Part shown: piece after piece, positions 13,780 to 22,869 of the stretch
Layout of the letters: every line of letters begins with the position of its first letter
Position numbering within the stretch: position 1 is the stretch's first letter
Assembly (NCBI GenBank): GCA_964036315.1
Contig: OZ038517.1
Span: forward strand, 14,172,272-14,236,271
Source: Acanthosepion esculentum
Lineage: Eukaryota > Mollusca > Cephalopoda > Sepiida > Sepiidae
DNA length: 64,000 nucleotides
Reading direction: 5' to 3'
Translations under genes and position numbers: made by a program
Notes under the pieces: generated by a model
What the model saw: only the letters and a program-made list of their open reading frames with translations
Told to the model about the DNA's origin: nothing
The model's database searches: none

Positions 13780-13890
13780 TCTTCATTGTTATATGTGGTG
13801 TGTAGTTGAGCGAGAAACGAACAAAACTACTTGTAACACAAAAGGTGAACTAAAGGCAAGGATTATAGCAGCATTCAATAACTTTGTTGG
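13780..13890 (+). pseudogene. Mariner transposase C-terminal fragment
   Basis: The frame open from 13670 reads YMWCVVERETNKTTCNTKGE and then LKARIIAAFNNF, matching the C-terminal part of the mariner transposase seen more completely at 15340-15736 (there GAVER, then CNIKDELKARIMAAFTKLN). The match ends abruptly after 'aataactt'. The missing C-terminal residues appear at 15136-15228, so this may be the left half of a copy split by later insertion. Upstream of about 13780 the frame is degraded. Confidence 0.7.
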
Positions 13891-14069
13891 GATTGCTATG
13901 AGTTTGAATTTGTTATCAGAAGGTTTTAATATTAAGATGGTTAGTTTACGGGCATGTTCACCATATTAATCCACAACAATGGCATTCAAAACGAATCAAT
14001 CACAAGGCAATTGAATAAGAAACGACGGTAATTTAGGTTTCAATAAAAACAACAGACATTTATCTACAA

Positions 14070-14501
14070 TTACAAGGCTCCATCCTAGGCCCTACTCTGT
14101 TCCTCATATTCATAAACGACCTTCCTGACGCCATAGACTCCCAAGTCGGCATCTAAGCGGACGACACCACAATTTACTCCTGCCTCAAACACAAATCTAG
14201 TGATGCTGATAAAGTTAACCTGGCAGTTCAAATAGAAAAGGACCTCCAATTTAAGTGTAACGTCAATCGACATCTCCAGTTGCCTTGATCTAACCACTTC
14301 CCTTCTCCACATCCTTTCACCTTTCATTCCTATCTGCTCTCGCTCCAAACCTTCTGTAACCCCCTTGCCTTGGTCGATCCACTATCTTTCTCCACATCCT
14401 CTCCTTTACCACTCCTATCTGCTCTTCCTCCAAACCTTCTGTAACCCTTTGCGTGCTAGTGGCCTCCAGCCATGCTTGGGGTGATAAGCTTAAAAAAAAA
14501 A
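14070..14501 (+). pseudogene. LINE fragment: RT catalytic motif fused to 3' end
   Basis: The frame from 14070 reads QGSILGPTLFLIFINDLPD and, after a stop replacing the Tyr, ADDTTIYSC. These are the B/C palm motifs of a LINE reverse transcriptase ([Y]ADD). It continues to KVNLAVQIEKDLQ and then joins FKCNVNRHLQLP and a stop at 14286-14288. That last segment is the normal C-terminus of the family seen at 19312-19950. The region between, several hundred codons in a complete element, is missing. The 3' untranslated part runs to 'gataagctt' plus an A tract at 14491-14501. Confidence 0.75.
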
Positions 14502-15135
14502 ATTAGAAATCTTGTGGTTTGATAATGCAAGAATTGACCATGTATAAATTAGGTGTCTTATTGATTTACAGTTCAATAATGGTCCATGTGTTAAAGAACT
14601 GGTCAAATAGAGTAAAATGGAAAATATTACTTATACAGAAATTTGTGTAGTTTGTGTGCGTGATTAAAGTAGAGTATAAATGTCTTAATTTTCTAGAGTT
14701 GTTTACCTTGGATTGTTTTCTATTTATCTTTTGTTAAATACAATTTCTATTTTAGTAGTGTGTAAGAACACTTTTCTTAGAAAGTTGTAAGTGAATTTTG
14801 AGAGAATAATGTTGGTGTTTGAGTCAGCAGTTGACGCGCGAAAAGTTTCTTAAGTCAAAATAGTGACACGCGTGAATTCGTGTGGCATCTCTCTGAAACT
14901 AAGTGACTGACTAGTGAATTGGGTCGAAATGGTCCTTTTTATTTGTTTTTGGAATCCAAAATAGGCCCCAGGGAACTGGGCGCGAAATAGGTTTTCGACA
15001 ATTGTTACACACTTTGGTGTTGTCTCAACCAATAAAAAGTCGAGATTTGCAATGTGAGGTGTTGGTTGGTTAAAACTGATTCTGATGGAAGAGTGTATTT
15101 TATCTCGGGGGTGAGTAGAAAATATGGACGATTCT
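14502..15135. other. No recognised gene
   Basis: AT-rich sequence with no recognisable protein. It lies between the LINE fragment and the resumption of mariner coding sequence, so it may be inserted DNA or mariner-flanking DNA. The minus-strand frame 14850-15212 is the antisense of the mariner tail plus unrelated sequence. Confidence 0.4.
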
Positions 15136-15228
15136 ATCAACTTCATCAAGGAGACCGTCCAGAAGAGATGTTGGAGATCCTGAAGTCGTCTGGAGGCCGT
15201 GTTTGAAGCCAATGACGATTTTATTGAA
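15136..15228 (+). pseudogene. Mariner transposase C-terminal end
   Basis: The plus strand reads INFIKETVQKRCWRS, a stop, SRLEAVFEANDDFIE and TAA. This matches the end of the copy at 15340-15736 (KETIQKKCRRF, then SRLEDAVETNGDFIE). The following 3' sequence (tttactcttt, 'atttttgtgt', 'tctgttaaaa') is also shared by both copies. Confidence 0.75.
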
Positions 15229-15339
15229 TAATTTTACTCTTTAGTATTTTAAGATATTTTTGTGTCATTTTAGTAAATATATCTGTTAAAAACCCAACAA
15301 GAAAAGAAACATCATATGGTTCAGTCGACCATACGGGGT

Positions 15340-15736
15340 TTCAGACTGAACAGGGAAGCCTGCATCAAATGCCTTGAGGAAGTAGTGCTACCCTGGGTCA
15401 AGAGGGTGGCTGCTGGAAGACCCTATGTCTGGTAACAGGACTCTGCACTGTGCCACAAAAACAGGAGTACTCAATCGTGGTACTCAATTTTGCGACCACA
15501 TGACTCCTTACATCTGGCCACGTAACTCCTCAGACTGCAACCCCTTTGAGTATTATGCGTGGGGCGCAGTTGAGCGATAGAACAACAAAACTTCTTGTAA
15601 CATCAAAGATGAACTGAAGGCAAGGATTATGGCAGCATTCACCAAATTAAACAAGGAAACTATCCAGAAGAAATGCAGGAGATTCCGAAGTCGGCTGGAG
15701 GATGCGGTTGAAACCAATGGCGATTTTATTGAATAA
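15340..15736 (+). pseudogene. Mariner transposase, C-terminal half, disrupted
   Basis: It reads ACIKCLEEVVLPWVKRVAAG then RPYVW, stop, QDSALCHKNRSTQSW. After a frameshift near 15500 it reads FCDHMTPYIWPRNSSDCNPF, EYYAWGAVER, stop, and on to SRLEDAVETNGDFIE with TAA at 15734-15736. QDSALCH holds the second catalytic Asp and SSDCNPFE the third (SPDCNPLD in intact relatives) of the mariner DDE/D domain. Two in-frame stops and one frameshift make it inactive. The N-terminal helix-turn-helix half is absent; an unrelated mariner N-terminal remnant lies at 30010. Confidence 0.85.
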
Positions 15737-15853
15737 ATTTACTCTTTTGTATTTCAAGATATTTTTGTGTAATTTTGGTAATGTATCTGTTAAAATGAGA
15801 TGCCAATGTTATTTTTCATTTTTGCTTCATACGACAACTTATCCATCGCATTC

Positions 15854-15856
<3 letters not shown>

Positions 15857-15922
<66 letters not shown>
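15857..15922. repeat. (GT)n microsatellite
   Basis: Uninterrupted GT run just downstream of the mariner 3' end. Confidence 0.97.
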
Positions 15923-15924
<2 letters not shown>

Positions 15925-16299
15925 AAGACGAACAAAAGTTCTTTGTAGTGTATTTTTATTAATTTTCTCCTCGTTTCTGACTCGGTGTTTGATATCATGA
16001 CAGAAGCTGCAGAAATATTGTTCATATTCTAAGCGCTTTCGGCTTCTATAAAGCCATGTGCAAAGAATGATTGCATTTGTTTGGCTAAAAATACGTTCAA
16101 AGTTTTCAACTTATCTCTGCGTCGTGTTTGGTTTAATGAAAGCCGAAAACGCTTGGAACACGTTAAATTCTTGTACAGCCTCGATCCTGGTGTTAGACAT
16201 AACGTCAGAATGGATTCAAAGGTAATAAAAATACTTGAAGGTTGTTTTTTAATACAGTCGGTATAAAACAAAATTACTGCCCATATATACATTACATAT

Positions 16300-16400
16300 A
16301 TATATTTTTTTACTGACGCGTTTCGTTCTTTTCCAGACTTTGTCAAAGACTTCATTATCATTTACCTTGATAAAGGTACGAAACGCCTTAGTAAAGAAAC
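16300..16400. other. Inverted pair of GAAACGC-containing motifs
   Basis: The minus strand reads 'ctttgacaaag', 'gaacgaaacgcgtcag'. About 70 bp away the plus strand reads 'ccttgataaaggtacgaaacgcc'. Both resemble the decayed hammerhead-like termini of Penelope elements (a YTGAYAAAG block followed by CGAAACG) in opposite orientation. The match is partial. The surrounding 15923-16460 holds no recognisable gene. Confidence 0.3.
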
Positions 16401-16454
16401 GCTTTCCTTTTGTCTTTATATTGTCTTTACAGATATATTTTATTTATATCTGAA

Positions 16455-16459
<5 letters not shown>

Positions 16460-16529
<70 letters not shown>

Positions 16530-16541
16530 GCACACACATAT
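16460..16541. repeat. (CA)n microsatellite
   Basis: CA run ending in GCACGCACACACA and a short TA run. Confidence 0.97.
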
Positions 16542-16857
16542 ATATATATGGAGTTTTTTAAATATATTTTTAATACTTATAGTTGATAGAAGTAGCTATT
16601 GCTTTATACCAATGGCCTTCTATACTTAACACTTTTCTTTATTTTCACTCTCACGTGGTCATGTGTGATGTCATGAACCGCAATGCGACATTTGCTTCCT
16701 GCGTTTCATATGCACGAATTTATCGTTGCATAGCAATCTTCCATGCAAACAAAGCAAACTATGATTGTTGCAATGTCTGCATAACCATTCTAAAACAAAA
16801 ATTACCATCTTTGTTATATAATTTATTATTTAATTTATTGTAATGTACTTGTAATCT

Positions 16858-16885
16858 CTGATGATGGCTTATGCAAGCCGAAAGC
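16858..16885 (+). ncRNA. Hammerhead-ribozyme-like motif in Penelope 3' sequence
   Basis: CTGATGA (16858-16864) is followed by GGCTT (16866-16870), loop ATGC, AAGCC (16875-16879) and GAAA (16880-16883). This is the conserved hammerhead core around stem II, a motif known in Penelope-like elements. The sequence after GAAA (GCTTAGAC) does not give an obvious stem III with a UH cleavage site, so this copy may be inactive. The upstream 200 bp resembles sequence before the motif at 49263, including 'cgttgcatagcaatcttccatg' versus 'cattgcatagcaaagttctatg', so both belong to one element family. Confidence 0.55.
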
Positions 16886-17031
16886 TTAGACAGGATTAAC
16901 AATAAAAATATGTATCGACATGGTGATTTTCTTTCGTGTTTCAGTGATAATGCTAAAAAGCTGACTCGACAATATGAAAGGAATTTACTTAAAATAGACA
17001 AAACTTGTTTATATTATTTCATGAAACAAGC

Positions 17032-17036
<5 letters not shown>

Positions 17037-17081
<45 letters not shown>
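17037..17081. repeat. (TA)n microsatellite
   Basis: TA run that separates the hammerhead-like region from the endonuclease remnant. Confidence 0.97.
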
Positions 17082-17083
<2 letters not shown>

Positions 17084-17084
17084 C

Positions 17085-17451
17085 TTATAAAACTTCCCCA
17101 CCAACTAATGTATTACGTAAAATCAACATTATATATCAATTCAAATATCTCTTGGGTGAATGTATCTCCGACAGAAAAACAAATATATATGTTGGCTATC
17201 CGACAACTACATTACCAAAACGTCTTACTCTTCACATGTCTGACCACTAGTCCATTGCGAGACATTTACACCAACATTCCTGTCCGCATTCACAGTATAG
17301 AAAAATACTGATTGATAACACAACTATTCTACACCAAGCAAATAACAAATTAAAACTACAGATCCTCGAAGCAATCTACATTAAAAAATTGAAGCCGACA
17401 CTGAATAGAATCAGCTACGAATACTGTAATAACGTTCTAAAATGTCTATAA
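17085..17451 (+). pseudogene. Penelope-like element GIY-YIG endonuclease remnant
   Basis: In one frame: NIIYQFKYLLGECISDRKTN, IYVGYPTTTLPKRLTLHMSD, H, stop (17248-17250), then SIARHLHQHSCP, KILIDNTTILHQANNKLKLQ, ILEAIYIKKLKPTLNR and TAA at 17449-17451. IYVGYPTTTLPKRL matches the YIG-x-TTTTL-RRL block of Penelope GIY-YIG nucleases, which nick target DNA for retrotransposition. LEAIYIKKLKPTLN matches the downstream block with the catalytic Glu. A single in-frame stop separates the blocks and the reverse transcriptase part is absent. It follows a (TA)n run, so the 5' boundary is unclear. Confidence 0.8.
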
Positions 17452-17606
17452 AAGGAACAGTTTTTCACGCTATAATGCGCGCTGACTATGACATTCCAAC
17501 ATAGTAGAAAAAATTCCAGAGTTGATCATTTTTTCACGTTCCAATGGACGCTAAACATGACTGTAAACCATTGCATTTAAAGTGAAAAAGCAAAAAAACT
17601 GAATAG

Positions 17607-17609
<3 letters not shown>

Positions 17610-17682
<73 letters not shown>
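17610..17682. repeat. (TA)n microsatellite
   Basis: Pure TA run of about 73 bp. Confidence 0.97.
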
Positions 17683-17686
<4 letters not shown>

Positions 17687-18210
17687 TATTGGGGCAGAAA
17701 ATCATTATTTAAATATATATTTATTCTTCTAATGCTTGGGGGAGCAGGTGTTTTTTGTATGTGGGGTTAAATGCACAGCAACTATAAACTTGATGAACTA
17801 GCAATAACAAACATCATCTACACCAACACTAAACCCGACCAACAACACAAACAAATAAAATTAATAATATACTACACCTTAAAACTTCAAACCTAATTGT
17901 CTGAAATTATACTACTTCCCCCAAACTGTTCCTCAATAAAAGCAATGTAGTGTACAGGTTTACATCCCCGCTTCGAGAGTGTTTTTCACATAATAACCCT
18001 ATCACATACATCAGACACACAACCATCTCACGTCCTGTTACATGTGATTTTAGTGACACCAGCGCAATCAAAATCATCTTATAACAACAAACTGTACCAC
18101 TAATAACAGATTCAAATCCTCCGGAATAAGAAGAATTCTAATCAATAATACCAAAATCCTCTACAAAAAAAATTGCAAAAAAACGCTTACAAATTCTTGA
18201 AGCCATCACA
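17683..18210 (+). pseudogene. Possible second Penelope endonuclease remnant
   Basis: Most of this stretch has no readable frame. Its right end reads INNTKILYKKN in one frame and then KKRLQILEAIT in another. 'NT.IL' followed by 'rLqILEAI' is the order seen in the Penelope endonuclease at 17085-17451. The match is short and frameshifted. It stops where minus-strand LINE sequence begins. Confidence 0.35.
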
Positions 18211-18490
18211 ATGTCACGCATTGCTTTCTCCAGTCCCTCTTTCCCTCTATCCGTCCTGTGAGTATCAGATTTTCCAAATACCCCTTTCTCATTACGTGTC
18301 CCAGTAATTTCAGCTGTCTCTTCCTGATGCTAACTATAAGTTTCCTCTTCCTTTCCATTCTCTCCAAAACCTCGTCACATGTTTGGCTCATGGTATCCTT
18401 AGCATCCTTCTGTAGAACCGCACTTCCGTTGCTTCGAGTCTCTTCTTCATCTCCTTATTTTAAGGGATATTTATATCTTATTTAAGAATG
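18206..18490 (-). pseudogene. LINE (family 1) C-terminal fragment, copy A
   Basis: The minus strand reads MSQTCDEVLERMERKRKL, IVSIRKRQLKLLGHVMRKGY and LENLILTGRIEGKRD. This is a segment downstream of the reverse transcriptase that recurs in copies at 20160 and 20703 (RQLKFLIHTMRK, LENMVLTGQIEGKRD). Families with the 'LGHIMRKEGLENL.LTG.IEGKR' block are common in invertebrate genomes. It is 5' truncated and frameshifted. Confidence 0.7.
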
Positions 18491-18599
18491 CGACCCAGTT
18501 ATTCCCATTTAGTCACCTGTTTATTTTTTATACAGCTTCTTTGCATATCTCCTTTGAAATTTTTTTTCGGGTAGCATATGTTGAAATACTTTTTTTAAT

Positions 18600-18760
18600 A
18601 CACAGAATATTATATCGCCCACCAAAATTTCCAGTCACCCACCAAAATTTCCAGTCACCCACCATTTTCTGTTCAGTTGCTCATTGCCCACCCAACAGTT
18701 GAAATCGCCCACCGGTGGGCGATATCACCCAGATTAGGAAACCCTCAACTATTGTAAGTT
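18600..18760. repeat. Short repeat with perfect 20-bp palindrome
   Basis: 'caccaaaatttccagtcacc' is repeated with a 22-bp period, followed by ATCGCCCACCGGTGGGCGAT, a perfect palindrome at about 18703-18722. The adjoining 'cacccagattaggaaaccct', read in reverse, resembles the outer end of some DNA transposons, but no matching second end was found. Confidence 0.5.
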
Positions 18761-18783
18761 CCCACTTTCTCGTTAACATTTTT

Positions 18784-18838
18784 CTCTTCTTCTTCTTCTT
18801 CTTCTTCTTCTTCTTCTTCTTCTTCTTCTTCTTCTTCT
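18784..18838. repeat. (CTT)n microsatellite
   Basis: CTT run; the Lys-rich minus-strand frame through it is not a gene. Confidence 0.95.
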
Positions 18839-18839
18839 C

Positions 18840-19290
18840 CTCCTGATTCCGTGTCCCTTCAGGACGTGGTCGATCATAGCTCTCCACGACTTCCTGTCCT
18901 TTGTAGCTCTTAGTAAGTTTTGTCTATTTTCTATCTCATTTAATCCCTATTCTACCAACTAATTACACAAGCTCGTTAGGTCGGTCATTCGCTGCTTTTC
19001 CTATGTCTCTCTTGTCATCAATATGTCCTGTGAGTGTAAAGTTCTCTAAGGCCCCTTTCCTTATTATGTACCCGAGGGATTTCAACTGTCTCTTCTTCTC
19101 AGTATAAGTGTTCTTTTTGTTTTCATTTTCCCTAAAACTTCGTTGTTTCTCTCATTTTCAGTCCATGGGGTTTCTCGTCATTCTTCTGTGGAATCATATT
19201 TCTATTGCGTCAAGCCTCTGCTTCAGTTCTCATTCCTTTGTTTCTAACGGAATTTTCTTCATACTTTCCTTAGCTTCTGGAAGACATTTT
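18840..19290 (-). pseudogene. LINE (family 1) 3' fragment, copy B, 3' portion
   Basis: The minus strand carries 'ctacaaaggacaggaagtcg', encoding ATKDR-SWRAMI, near the C-terminal end of family 1, with fragments of the LTGHI..KRD block further upstream. Several frameshifts are present. At 19290 the sequence stops at 'cttctggaagacattttt' and resumes at about 19945 beyond an inserted second LINE. Confidence 0.65.
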
Positions 19291-19945
19291 TTTTTAATTA
19301 TTTTTTTTTTAAGCTTATCACCCCAAGCAAGGCTGGAGGCAACTAGAACGCAAGGGGTTACAGAAGGTTTGGAGGAAGAGCAGATAGGAGTGGTAAAGGA
19401 GAGGATGTGGAGAAAGATAGTGGATCGATCAAGGCAAGGGGGTTACAGAAGATTTGGAGCGAGAGCAGATAGGAATGAAAGGGGGGAAAGGATGTGGAGA
19501 AGGGAAGTGGATAGATCAAGGCAACTGGAGATGTCAATTGACGTTACACTTAAATAATTGGAGATTGTATTTGTCAGGGAAACAGGAATAAGGAAGAGAG
19601 TTCCACAGGCGAGAGGTGCGAGACATGAAGCTAACTGCAGTAGAAGAGACGTCTACATCTAACAGTTTCAACAGTGAAGTGGTGGGAACGGGATGCCAGC
19701 CTCGTAGGACGCTTAAATTCATGAAGCCTGGGAACCAGCGAAAGCAGCTCGTCGGAGCAATTACCGTGAAAGTATTTGTAAAAAAGACAGAGCGTGGCAA
19801 CGGCGCGTCTGTGAGAGAGCGACTGCAGACGAGATGACAGATCAGGGCCAATTACGTTGCATATCCGTCTCTGGATCTAATCAAGAACCCTGAGGCAAAC
19901 AGCAGGGGCTCCAGACCATATACGGCAGCAATACTCCATGCAAGG
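19291..19945 (-). pseudogene. LINE (family 2) 3' end nested in family 1 copy
   Basis: On the minus strand, from the right: GAPAVCL, LD.IQRR.CNVIGPDLSSRL, QSLSHRRAVATLCLFYKYFH, GNCSDELLSLVPRL, FMSRTSRLWNSLPYSCFPDK, YNLQLFKCNVN and a stop near 19556. A 3' untranslated region follows, with its A tract at 19291-19311 (T on the plus strand). This is the C-terminal region of a non-LTR element downstream of the reverse transcriptase. At least two frameshifts are needed. The last 240 bp match the plus-strand copy at 14265-14490. It is 5' truncated, as usual for target-primed reverse transcription. The flanks 'aagacattttt' and 'aagggatcttt' may be a diverged target duplication. Confidence 0.75.
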
Positions 19946-20090
19946 GATCTTTCTCTATTGCAATGCTGCTTAGGATTTCGGTATCACATTTTCTGTACTC
20001 TATTAAAAGCACTTCCCAGATATTTAAACTCTTATGCATACTTGATTTTCGGCGTAATTGCAATTGATATTGTCTAATTAAACCGTAATT
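19945..20090 (-). pseudogene. LINE (family 1) copy B, 5' portion
   Basis: The minus strand reads LNIWEVLLIEYRKCDTEILS and SIAIEKD. The same segment occurs in the other family 1 copies near 20640-20700 and 20960-21050 ('gatttcggtgtcaca' on the plus strand). It resumes copy B after the nested family 2 insertion. Confidence 0.6.
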
Positions 20091-20159
20091 AAAAACCTAA
20101 GTGGAGCACGGTACATTGCTCATGTTTTTTTTTTCTCTTTTTCGAGCATGCGTACTGTG

Positions 20160-20700
20160 ACATATACTCTATGCGACGTGTGTTTTCAGGACGTTGGCGA
20201 CCATGGCTCTCCACAATTTCCAGTCCTTTGTAGCTCTTAATACTTTCTTCTTTTTGTTATCTGTTCTGTCATATATTTATCGCTAGGTAGGTTATACCTT
20301 GTTTCCCTTTGTCTCTCTTGCCTTCAATCTGTCCTGTGAGTACCATATTTTCCAAGCCCACTTTCCTCATTGTGTGTATTAGAAATTTCAATTGTCTCTT
20401 ACTGATGTTAAGTATAAGTGTCCTTTTTGTTTCCATTTTCTCAAAAGTTTTGTTGTTGCTCACATGTTCAGTCCATGGTATACTCAACATCCTTCTGTAG
20501 AACCAGATTTCCGTTCCCTCAACTCTCTTCTTCATCTGTGAGGAGATTGTCTCGCATTCACTGCCATATAAGCGGACAGATATTTCCTGTTTCTTAATAC
20601 TTTTGCTTAACTTCTGGAAGTCATTTTTTTATCCTAATGCGCCTTCGGATTTCGGTGTCATACTTTATGTCCTCTGTTAAAACTACTGCCCAGATCTTTC
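20160..20700 (-). pseudogene. LINE (family 1) C-terminal fragment, copy D
   Basis: The best-preserved family 1 fragment. The minus strand reads MKKRVEGTEIWFYRRMLSIP, WTEHVSNNKTFEKMETKRTL, ILNISKRQLKFLIHTMRKVG, LENMVLTGQIEGKRD and then degenerate sequence to the SHGRQRPENT-type end. This segment lies C-terminal to the reverse transcriptase palm and thumb. The reverse transcriptase and endonuclease are absent. Confidence 0.75.
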
Positions 20701-20702
20701 CC

Positions 20703-21055
20703 TCAATCTGTCCTGTGAGTATCAGATTTTCCAAGCCCTCTTTCCTCATTACGTGCTCCTGAAAGTTTCCTTTATGTTTCCAATTTCTCTAGAACTTCAC
20801 CGTTGCTCACATGTTCGATCCGTGGTATCCACAGCATCCTTCTGTAGAACCACATTTCTGTTGCTTCAAGTCTCTTCTTCATCTGTGAAGAGATTCTCCA
20901 GTATTCACTGCCATATAAGACGGCTAATATTTCCTGTTTCTTAATACATTGCTTTGCTTCTGGAAGGCATCTTTTCTATTGCAATGATGCTTCTGATTTC
21001 GGTGTCACATTTTCCGTCCCCTGATATCACTTCCTAGATATTTAAATAGTTTGAG
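20703..21055 (-). pseudogene. LINE (family 1) fragment, copy E
   Basis: The plus strand repeats 'caatctgtcctgtgagtatc' and 'cagcatccttctgtagaacc', the antisense of TG.IEG and FYRRML in copy D, about 380-390 bp later. The fragment is frameshifted and abuts copy D directly, so the two are a tandem or adjacent pair of the same family. Confidence 0.65.
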
Positions 21056-21468
21056 TTTGGTGTCTCTAATTCGTAGTTTGCAGGCGCTCAAAAAATATTT
21101 TGTGCAAACCTCTGCACTATTCTTCTGTTCACATAAATTATTGCAAATAAACAAGGCACAAGTGTCACTCAATGTAGAGCGTGAGATTGTTGTAAAAGAA
21201 AACGAGGAAGAGCATATTATGAGGAGATTTAGTATAGATATCGGTTGACCCTAGGCTTGAAGTGGTTAAGATCCTCCTTATCAATATGACATGGTAGGTG
21301 CTAGCTGTGAATGTTTGTGTTGTGGGGCAGACCCCTTTTTACACAAGATGGACTCGTCCAAAGTATACTTATACTGACAGAGAGAATACCTGCAGGTTGA
21401 GATACGTTGAGTCAGGGTGAGAGATACGGAAACAGACACAGGGTGTTCACAGAGAGTTATACGAGAGT

Positions 21469-21470
<2 letters not shown>

Positions 21471-21511
<41 letters not shown>
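21471..21511. repeat. (GA)n microsatellite
   Basis: GA run of about 41 bp. Confidence 0.95.
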
Positions 21512-21514
<3 letters not shown>

Positions 21515-22249
21515 TTACGGCTTCACTTACGGAGACTTCTACATATACTTTCTACTAACCCGCATTCCTGGACTACTAATCTTCACTTCAAGTCTGTATT
21601 CTTACATTTAATACACTTATTTTTCTATCTCAATTACTGGCGTTGTTTATTTATTTGTGCAGGATTCCATTCCCGGAATCCACAACAGTTTGAGCTGGTG
21701 GAACTAAGGAATTGTAGGAAATTTAACGACTCTCCAAATTGAGTCGTGGCTTGATGAACAAAGTGAGACAATTGAACATTGTAAAAACATACTTTATATA
21801 TGAAATACATTACATAACGAAAAAAAGAATAGAGGATTGCTAAAAACGTATTCTTTAAGCAGTTAAATGTCAAGACGTCGGGGCCAAATTCCAGATACAT
21901 ATGTCTGTCTGAAATAGATGAAACACATCTGAATGATGTTCATATTCTGCTTCCATTAGCTAATTGTCCTAGCATTATTCAGGTTTATTCGTGGCCAGCA
22001 TTGCCTGTTCTTGGAGTAGGCTGAAAACATGTCTCTCTCGTTCGTAGTCGGCTTGGATTCTTCAAATTGTCGTCTAAATTCTAATTCGTGTCTAATGTTG
22101 TGTCATACCCATTATTATCAGATGAAATGAGTCCGGCCTATTATCAGCAGGAGTCATCCAACAAAGGGAGATAACCTATATTTTTTTTGTAGAATGCAAC
22201 TCGTTTGAACATTCGCCATAGCAATAGCAATAGACTAACTGGAGACTAG
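21512..22249. other. No recognised gene
   Basis: AT-rich sequence with only short open frames and no motif I recognise. The stretch 21056-21470 is also unassigned. Confidence 0.4.
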
Positions 22250-22404
22250 TAACGTTTCATCTGTGGGATGAAGGTTGCAGGATAGAAAAGAGTTAAGCAC
22301 CCACAAGGCCACGTAAGAGCTTTTGAACTCTTTTAAGGTTGGACAGTGAAGATTGGGCAGCGCCATCCAAAATATGGCGGCAATATTCTATTCTTGGCCG
22401 TTAT
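22250..22404 (-). pseudogene. LINE fragment related to family 2
   Basis: The minus strand reads RIEYCRHILDGAAQSSLSNL, KRVQKLLRGLVGA, stop, LFSILQPSSHR, stop, NVTSL. The 'IEYC.HIW.GA', 'RVQK', 'LQPLSHRR.VASL' order is the region just downstream of the LINE thumb domain. Two stops and no continuing 3' end are visible. Confidence 0.65.
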
Positions 22405-22815
22405 TTTTTTTTACAGTAAGGTTCGCCCTGTACAAGGCTCGGTGGCCACTCAAGGTAGAGGGTTACGTTATGGCGTAGTTTATATGGGTAGGAGGGAAAG
22501 ATAACGGCTAGACTTGAACAAAGTTAAGGTTGTAGAAATATTGGTTGATAATTCACCCTGTACAAGGCCAGAGAGTCACTCGAGGTAGAGGGTTACATTA
22601 AGGGGTAGTTTATATGGATAGGAGAGGAAGATAACGGCTAGGCTTGAACAGGTTAAGATTGTAGAAATATTGGCTGATATTTTTTTTACAGTAGGGTTCA
22701 CCATGTACAAGGCCCGAGAGCCACTAGAGGTAGAGGGTTACGTTAAGGGGTAGTTTATATGGATAGGAAGGGAGGATAACGGCTAGACTTGAACAGGTTA
22801 AGATTGTATTGATCG
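22405..22815. repeat. Three tandem copies of a 130-145-bp unit
   Basis: The block 'ttcaccctgtacaagg', 'gagggttacgttaaggggta', 'gataacggctagacttgaac' occurs three times, starting near 22421, 22551 and 22696. It lies immediately 3' of the LINE end at 22815 (minus sense), so it is probably a repeated LINE 3' untranslated region. Confidence 0.8.
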
Positions 22816-22869
22816 AGGAAACATTCTCTTGGGAGTCTGTTCCATAGAGCAGTTGTTCGCGGGAAGAAG
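22816..22869 (-). pseudogene. LINE C-terminus, distal part
   Basis: The minus strand reads TSFFPRTTALWNRLPRECFL then DQYNLNLFKSS, the usual C-terminal end (RT..LWN.LP..CFP..YNL..FKS) of family 2-like LINEs. The leading residues and everything upstream lie across the hAT insertion at 22878-23309 and continue at 23318-23640. Confidence 0.75.

Noticed and set aside
14850..15212. 120-codon minus-strand frame
   Set aside because: Its left-hand third is simply the antisense of the mariner tail, and the rest has no motif.
16871..17311. 146-codon frame as an intact protein
   Set aside because: It runs through a TA microsatellite and is out of frame with the recognisable Penelope endonuclease.
19108..19557. 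149-codon plus-strand frame
   Set aside because: It crosses the junction of two minus-strand LINE fragments and a T-rich tract, with no protein signal in that direction.
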